Positions 58,347 to 64,000 of a stretch of 64,000 bases of DNA are shown here, piece by piece; position 1 is the first letter of the stretch, and every line of letters starts with the position of its first letter. The notes under the pieces were generated by a model that had not been told where the DNA came from, searched no databases, and was given only the letters and a program-made list of their open reading frames with translations. Source of the stretch: Kitasatospora arboriphila (GTDB taxonomy: Bacteria > Actinomycetota > Actinomycetes > Mycobacteriales > Mycobacteriaceae); assembly GCF_000717275.1 (NCBI RefSeq), contig NZ_JNYV01000004.1, forward strand, positions 434,001 through 498,000. Direction: 5' to 3'. The position numbers and the translations under genes are program-made.

Positions 58347-58513
58347 GCGCGTACCGATGCCCGGTCTGCAACTACATCTACGACGAGTCGGCCGGGGCGC
58401 CGCGCGAGGGTTTCCGGCCGGGCACAGCGTGGACCGACGTGCCGGACGACTGGCCGTGCCCCGATTGCGGGGTCCGCGAGAAGGTCGACTTCGAACCAGC
58501 CCCTGGGCGCTGA
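58343..58513 (+). CDS. rubA: Rubredoxin 1 (AlkG1-type)
   Basis: 56 residues, one Fe(Cys)4 site from C-P-V-C-N and C-P-D-C-G. The first pair is followed by Asn rather than the usual Gly, as in the RubA/AlkG1 group next to alkB in mycobacteria. AlkG1-type rubredoxins often cannot replace AlkG2 in electron transfer. Overlaps alkB. Confidence 0.96.
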   Translation: MSAYRCPVCNYIYDESAGAPREGFRPGTAWTDVPDDWPCPDCGVREKVDFEPAPGR

Positions 58514-58575
58514 CCGCAACGGCCGAATATCACCGATGACAACGCGACAAACACCTCACCACCAAGGACATCACC

Positions 58576-58755
58576 ATGAACTACAAGCTGTACGTCTGTA
58601 TGCAATGCGGGTTCGAGTACGACGAGGAAAAGGGTTGGCCGGAAGACGGAATCGCGCCGGGAACGCGCTGGGACGACATCCCGGACGACTGGAGTTGCCC
58701 AGACTGCGGCGCCGCCAAGGCCGACTTCTACATGGAGGAAGTAACGCGGTCTTGA
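58576..58755 (+). CDS. rubB: Rubredoxin 2 (AlkG2-type)
   Basis: 59 residues with C-M-Q-C-G and C-P-D-C-G. The pattern [17 protein letters not shown] and the C-terminal E-E-V-T-R-S match RubB/AlkG2, the form that feeds electrons to AlkB. 62 bases after rubA. No rubredoxin reductase is found nearby. Confidence 0.96.
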   Translation: MNYKLYVCMQCGFEYDEEKGWPEDGIAPGTRWDDIPDDWSCPDCGAAKADFYMEEVTRS

Positions 58756-58855
58756 CGGCCGGTGCGCTGGTGCCGGGGTGGACCGCGTTCGGGTGAGCGT
58801 GCGAACGCGCACACGGGCCGACGAGCACACTGCCGCCGACCGATATCCTGACCGC

Positions 58856-59554
58856 ATGTCCGAATTCCCTGTCGAGCCGGCGTCGGCACGCCACGCATCA
58901 CGGGGCACAGCATCAACGGAGGTCGGTTCGGTCCCGGCGCCGCAGACCCCCTTCGCGCAGGCGAGCAAAAAACTGTTGCGGGACAGCCTTCTCGACGGGA
59001 TGCGCGAGCTCCTGCGCACCCGCGATTGGTCGGCGGTCACCATGGCCGATGTTGCGGCGGCCTCCGGGGTCAGCAGGCAGACCGTCTACAACGAGTTCCG
59101 TTCGCGACAAGGGCTCGCCTCGGCGTATGCCCTGCGGTTGGCCGACGAACTCGTGGACCTGGTGTCAGCAGCGATCCTGGCGCACGAGGGGGAGGCGAAA
59201 ATCGCTTTGGCCGAGGGGTTCTCGGGCTTCTTCGCGACTGCCGCCGATGACCCGCTCATCCAGTCGTTGCTCACCGGGCAGGCGAAACCGGACTTGCTCC
59301 GGCTGATCACCACCGATGCGGGACCGTTGATCACGCAGGCCAGCGCCAGAGTGGTGGTGTTGTTGCAGACGAGCTGGGTCCAGGCGGACGAGACGGCGGC
59401 GGTGAGGATCGCCCGTGCCATGGTGCGGATGGCACTGAGCTATGTGTCGATGCCTCCCGAGGCCGACCGCGACGTCGCAGACGATCTGGCCGAGATCTTT
59501 GGGCCGGTGGTGGATGCCGCAGCCGGGGGCCGAGTCGGTTCATCCACCCGTTAG
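58856..59554 (+). CDS. TetR-family regulator of the alkane genes (AlkU/AlkX-like)
   Basis: 232 residues. After a disordered Ala/Ser-rich start (1-38), the helix-turn-helix reads [21 protein letters not shown]. This is the Rv3249c position, and related AlkX proteins repress the alk operon in other actinobacteria and respond to fatty acids or alkanes. ATG 58856 has only a weak ribosome site. The role here is inferred from synteny. Confidence 0.88.
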   Translation: MSEFPVEPASARHASRGTASTEVGSVPAPQTPFAQASKKLLRDSLLDGMRELLRTRDWSAVTMADVAAASGVSRQTVYNEFRSRQGLASAYALRLADELVDLVSAAILAHEGEAKIALAEGFSGFFATAADDPLIQSLLTGQAKPDLLRLITTDAGPLITQASARVVVLLQTSWVQADETAAVRIARAMVRMALSYVSMPPEADRDVADDLAEIFGPVVDAAAGGRVGSSTR

Positions 59555-59594
59555 CCTGGTACCCATCATCCAAGTTGGACTTGAGGAGTGGTTA

Positions 59595-61073
<1,479 letters not shown>

Positions 61074-61104
61074 TCCACATCTGAACAGGTAACGACCACC
61101 ACCG

Positions 61105-61157
61105 AAATGGTGGGTCCAGGGGCATCACTCGGTGACCGCCTCGGGGCCCACCATTTT
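61105..61157. terminator. Bidirectional hairpin terminator after ahcY
   Basis: A 13-bp stem with one G-U pair (AAATGGTGGGTCC / GGGCCCACCATTT) and a long loop, with TTTTG on the plus side. It separates the convergent ahcY and the Pro-rich membrane-protein gene. Confidence 0.7.
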
Positions 61158-61179
61158 GTTGTCGGGGCTGTGGTGGCGA

Positions 61180-62001
61180 TCAGCCGGTGATGATCCCGCC
61201 GCCTTCTGGTTCGTCGGCGGTGGAACGCTCGGACAGGCTGGGGCAGAAGCGCCACTGATCCTCTTCGTTCCGGAATGCCCAATGCACCTCGCCTGTCTCT
61301 GACTCGATCGTCATCACGCCGTCGATCTTGCCGACGATGCCGCTGACCGTGACGTCCTGGATGTCGATGCGGGCGGTGATCGACCCATTGCGGTCGAAGA
61401 GCTGCTGATACCCGGCCACGGACTCGGTTCGTGAGTCCGCGGCGCAGGCCATGTCGTGCAGCCCGATCGCGTCCTGGTCGTTGATGAGCTGAACCCGCTT
61501 TTTCGCAGCGGCCTGGACGGCATTTTCCTCGGCCGTACCGTCCAGTCGGCCGGTTGTGGTGACCGGGCCCTGGGTGGATGAGGACGGTGCTGCGAACGGG
61601 TCGCTGCTGTTGCCGCCGTTGAACGAAAGGGCAGCGGCCAACGCCACGGCCAGCACGACCACCACGCCGATGACTCCGGCGACGATCAGTCCGGTGTGTG
61701 AACCTCGTGGAGGTGGGGGTGGAGGCGATCCCCATGGAGCCGGCTGTCCGAAAGGCCGCGCCGGCGGCGGGGACGGGTTCCATTGACCGGAGGGTGCGGG
61801 CCCCCACTGGCCCGGCTCCGGTGCCTGCCATGGACCGCTCTGTACTGGTCCGTTGCCGGCACCATGACGACCGCTCGGTGGGCCGGAAAGTTGTGAGCCG
61901 CCTTGACCGGGAGGCTGTTGACCGTGTGGGCCGGGTCGTCCGTGCGGCTCCGACGGACCTGGGTCACGCCAGGGCGACGAGCCCGGTGGTGGGTGGGTCA
62001 A
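61180..62001 (-). CDS. Proline-rich membrane-anchored protein, paralogue 1
   Basis: 273 residues. Residues 1-100 are Pro/Gly/Gln-rich; a single transmembrane helix (V-I-G-V-V-V-V-L-A-V-A-L) lies near 110-128; about 140 residues lie outside, with a Ser/Thr spacer and a cystatin/SnoaL-like fold around two Cys (M-A-C-A and F-C-P-S). The TTG start is set by GAAGGA. It is 21 bases behind a gene with the same plan. Function unknown. Confidence 0.78.
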   Translation of the reverse strand: MTHPPPGSSPWRDPGPSEPHGRPGPHGQQPPGQGGSQLSGPPSGRHGAGNGPVQSGPWQAPEPGQWGPAPSGQWNPSPPPARPFGQPAPWGSPPPPPPRGSHTGLIVAGVIGVVVVLAVALAAALSFNGGNSSDPFAAPSSSTQGPVTTTGRLDGTAEENAVQAAAKKRVQLINDQDAIGLHDMACAADSRTESVAGYQQLFDRNGSITARIDIQDVTVSGIVGKIDGVMTIESETGEVHWAFRNEEDQWRFCPSLSERSTADEPEGGGIITG

Positions 62002-62022
62002 GGAGTCCTTCCCGAGGACCGC

Positions 62023-62880
62023 TCAGATTTCGCGGGTCGAGCAGATCAGCCAGTCCCCGGAGCGGTTCTCCATGTCGAAGGTATAGCGATTGGTGTCGAG
62101 GTCGGATTGGTTGTCCGGGTCGACGAAGGTCAGTGACACGGTTGCCTGCGCGCTGTCCCCGGTGACATCGATACCGGTGACCGAGTTCAGCTTCATGCCG
62201 ACGGTGGCGGTGTCCTTGGCCTGGATGTCCTCGATCGTCGCCTCCTCGGCGCCACAGGTGACCGCGATCGCCGCGTCCCAGTCGCGTGCGGTGAACGCCG
62301 TCGTGTACTCGCGCACGGCCGTTTCGATCTGCTCCTCGGCGTCGGCGGTCGACGTCTGCGAACTGTCGGTGGTGTCCGACGATCCGGTGGACTCCGAGGT
62401 TTCCGTCGAACTCGTCGGCGAGGCTTTCGGGTCGCCGTCGTCGCCGCCGAGGACCAGGAACAGCACAACCCCAAGGGCGATGACCACGGCCGCGGCGATC
62501 CCGATCCCGATGATCCAGGGCGTCTTCGACGGCTTCGGTCCGGAGGGAGGGCCGTATCCCGGGCCGCCGGGGCCGCCTCCCGGTGGAGGCGGGGTGGCTC
62601 CGTACGGCTGCTGGTAACCGCCGTACTGGCCGGAGTTGTACTCACCCGGGCGGTACTCGCTTGTCGGTTCGTACTGCGGTTGTCCGCCGCCGGGCGACGA
62701 GGGTTGTCCCCAGCTGGGCTGTTGTCCGGCCTGACCGCCCCAGGTGGGTTCGCCGGGCTGGCCCCAATTCGGCTGCTGTCCCGGTTGCCCGCCCCAGGTC
62801 GGTTCACCCGGACCCGAACCCCACCGAGGGTCGCTCTGGTTGTCGCCCGAGCCGTAGGGGCCTTGCGGTGGTTGCGTCAT
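62023..62880 (-). CDS. Proline-rich membrane-anchored protein, paralogue 2
   Basis: 285 residues with the same plan as the next gene downstream. Residues 25-60 hold two copies of an 18-residue unit (G-E-P-T-W-G-G-Q-x-G-Q-Q-P-x-W-G-Q-P). The transmembrane helix is near 125-146. A Ser/Thr/Asp-rich spacer and an outer domain follow, with Cys at V-T-C-G and I-C-S-T, likely a disulfide. ATG 62880. Function unknown. Confidence 0.8.
   Translation of the reverse strand: MTQPPQGPYGSGDNQSDPRWGSGPGEPTWGGQPGQQPNWGQPGEPTWGGQAGQQPSWGQPSSPGGGQPQYEPTSEYRPGEYNSGQYGGYQQPYGATPPPPGGGPGGPGYGPPSGPKPSKTPWIIGIGIAAAVVIALGVVLFLVLGGDDGDPKASPTSSTETSESTGSSDTTDSSQTSTADAEEQIETAVREYTTAFTARDWDAAIAVTCGAEEATIEDIQAKDTATVGMKLNSVTGIDVTGDSAQATVSLTFVDPDNQSDLDTNRYTFDMENRSGDWLICSTREI
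62701..62808 (-). repeat. Two tandem 54-bp repeats in a coding region
   Basis: Encodes residues 25-42 and 43-60 of the membrane-anchored protein; the two units differ at only two residues (P/A and N/S). Confidence 0.8.
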
Positions 62881-63068
62881 CGGGGCCTCCGGGCGAGATC
62901 GGGAGCGGCTGGGGTGTCAGCTCGGTGTGTGGTGAATAGCGTTTGCGCAGCGGGGGTTTGCTGTGTTCGAACATTACTGGGGATACCGGCACCCACCAAC
63001 AGGGGAGTCGACCACACGCCGGGTCGTTGCCGACATGTGATGGTGGTGAGAAGGCGGCTTCCGTGGAA

Positions 63069-63560
63069 TCAAAGATAATGGATAGGCGATTCACTATCGC
63101 TTGGTTGGCACATCTTCCAGCCGGTTTGTTCGCGACTGAAGTGTGTGAGTTCGGCAGGCCGGGCGGAGATGGCCCCGTTGGTGGGCCCGGCGATCGCCAG
63201 TGTCACGTGTGCGGTTGCCATCTGGTCGTCACCGGATCCGATGAACTGGATGTCGGCTATGCGGGTGACACGGACGAGCGCTCCTTGCGCAGGCGCCCCG
63301 AGGGCCTGGACGATCTGGTGGGCCACGACGCCCTGCTGATCGCAGTACGTGAGCGAGAGCGCGGCCGTGTCGCGGCGATTGAGTGCGTCGATCTGCTGGT
63401 GGACCAGTTCGCGGATCTGGCTCTCGTCGCCGGCCGCGGCCGGTCGCAGAGCAAGAGCGGACCACACCAGCACGATGTTGAGAACGAGGACAATCAGGGC
63501 GAGCAGCGCAGCGGTGCGGACGGGTACGTGCTGAGTCGGGTGGGGCAGCGTCAGGCTCAT
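63069..63560 (-). CDS. Membrane-anchored protein with SnoaL-like outer domain, paralogue 3
   Basis: 163 residues. A short N-terminus, one signal-anchor helix (A-A-L-L-A-L-I-V-L-V-L-N-I-V-L-V) near 17-36, then an outer domain with L-T-Y-C-D and K-M-C-Q-P cysteines in the same places as in its two neighbours, but without their Pro-rich N-terminus. ATG 63560; a GGAGG site lies rather far upstream. Probably cotranscribed with tmk or with the two paralogues. Function unknown. Confidence 0.78.
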   Translation of the reverse strand: MSLTLPHPTQHVPVRTAALLALIVLVLNIVLVWSALALRPAAAGDESQIRELVHQQIDALNRRDTAALSLTYCDQQGVVAHQIVQALGAPAQGALVRVTRIADIQFIGSGDDQMATAHVTLAIAGPTNGAISARPAELTHFSREQTGWKMCQPSDSESPIHYL

Positions 63561-63749
63561 GCGCGCTGGCCTCCCTCCACCCGGATCGTCCCGCGCAGGT
63601 GGTCCTCGAGAACGACCTCAGGTCTCTGATCGAGAGGCTAGTGACGCAACCGGATGCGGCAACGTACATAACGGCTGTCGTTGCAGTGTCTTGACCGAGT
63701 TGTGATCGCTGGTCGGCACTTGACTATCGCGCAAAACGGGAGGTCGTCG

Positions 63750-64000
63750 CTAGATGGCGATCAATCGGTCCGCGAGCTCGGGATCCGCCTCGGTGCCGAG
63801 GCGCGACCACGGGGACATCCAGCCCATCTCGGCGAGCGCGCGGTAGACGAGCCCGGTGCGTTCCTGGAGCTCGTGGTCGCGCTCGTAGTGGTCGCGCAGG
63901 CGTGAGGCATCCAGCTCGGCGCGCGACTTGGCCCTGCCGATGGCGACGTCGGTCGGAACGTCTAGCAGCAGATGATGATCGGGTACCGGAAGTCCGAACC
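63750..64000 (-). CDS. tmk: Thymidylate kinase, 3' part
   Basis: The last 83 codons of dTMP kinase; the 5' part lies beyond the right edge. L-P-V-P-D-H-H-L-L-L-D-V near the left of the fragment and R-D-H-Y-E-R-D-H-E-L-Q-E-R-T-G align with the M. tuberculosis enzyme's LID region and C-terminal helix. Converts dTMP to dTDP. It runs on the minus strand, opposite to ahcY. Confidence 0.92.
   Translation of the reverse strand, partial: FGLPVPDHHLLLDVPTDVAIGRAKSRAELDASRLRDHYERDHELQERTGLVYRALAEMGWMSPWSRLGTEADPELADRLIAI

Noticed and set aside
59555..59594. SAH or SAM riboswitch before ahcY
   Set aside because: The gap is only 40 bases and holds mainly the ribosome site.

Overview
The window is high-GC, densely coded DNA from a mycolic-acid actinomycete of the order Mycobacteriales. 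PE/PPE/EspG/WXG100 type VII secretion genes, an MbtH-coupled NRPS, F420-type enzymes and the block APC permease-alkB-rubA-rubB-tetR-ahcY (gene order as in Mycobacterium tuberculosis) all fit. A Gordonia-like genome is my best guess; that is inference, since no 16S or other species marker is present. No tRNA, rRNA, CRISPR array, IS element or phage gene was found.

Layout. (1) 1-16.2 kb: a minus-strand secondary-metabolite operon running tetR, a four-module 4606-residue NRPS, mbtH and a DrrA-type ABC ATPase (cut by the window edge), with a divergent SDR gene. The first NRPS module reads as serine-specific with an EntF-like starter condensation domain; the chain ends in a thioesterase. (2) 16.2-18.5 kb: a VOC protein, a small membrane protein, a lipoprotein and a small LuxR-type regulator. 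(3) 18.6-29.3 kb: the spc ribosomal operon, split in two. rplN-rplX-rplE-rpsZ is separated from rpsH-rplF-rplR-rpsE-rpmD-rplO-secY-adk-map by a 3.5 kb insert (DUF4262, AbiEi/DUF559 nuclease-like, TerD-AIM24). Each half has its own promoter, and the two promoters are nearly the same. (4) 29.4-33 kb: dtd, a frameshifted F420-dependent oxidoreductase and a molybdopterin oxidoreductase. (5) 33-42.1 kb: a full L-rhamnose pathway (rhaM, MFS importer, rhaI, bifunctional aldolase/dehydrogenase, rhaB, lldD, LacI regulator), with two copies of a perfect LacI-type palindrome in front of its two transcripts. (6) 42.3-47.3 kb: the alpha operon infA-rpmJ-rpsM-rpsK-rpsD-rpoA-rplQ-truA. (7) 47.4-55.2 kb: a TM2 protein and an orphan type VII secretion cargo locus (EspI/ParA-like ATPase, two YbaB-like proteins, EspC-like and EspB-like proteins, PE, PPE, EspG, two WXG100 proteins) without any Ecc or MycP machinery. 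(8) 55.4-61.1 kb: amino-acid permease, then alkane hydroxylase alkB, two rubredoxins, a TetR regulator and ahcY. (9) 61.2-64 kb: three related membrane-anchored proteins and the 3' end of tmk, all on the minus strand and convergent to ahcY.

How the parts work together. The rhamnose genes form a route from rhamnose uptake and mutarotation to DHAP and L-lactate, with LldD carrying lactate on to pyruvate. The alk genes form a hydroxylase plus its two-rubredoxin electron supply. The type VII locus supplies substrates and a PE/PPE chaperone that must use machinery encoded elsewhere. The tetR-NRPS-mbtH-ABC block makes and probably exports an unidentified tetrapeptide-derived product.
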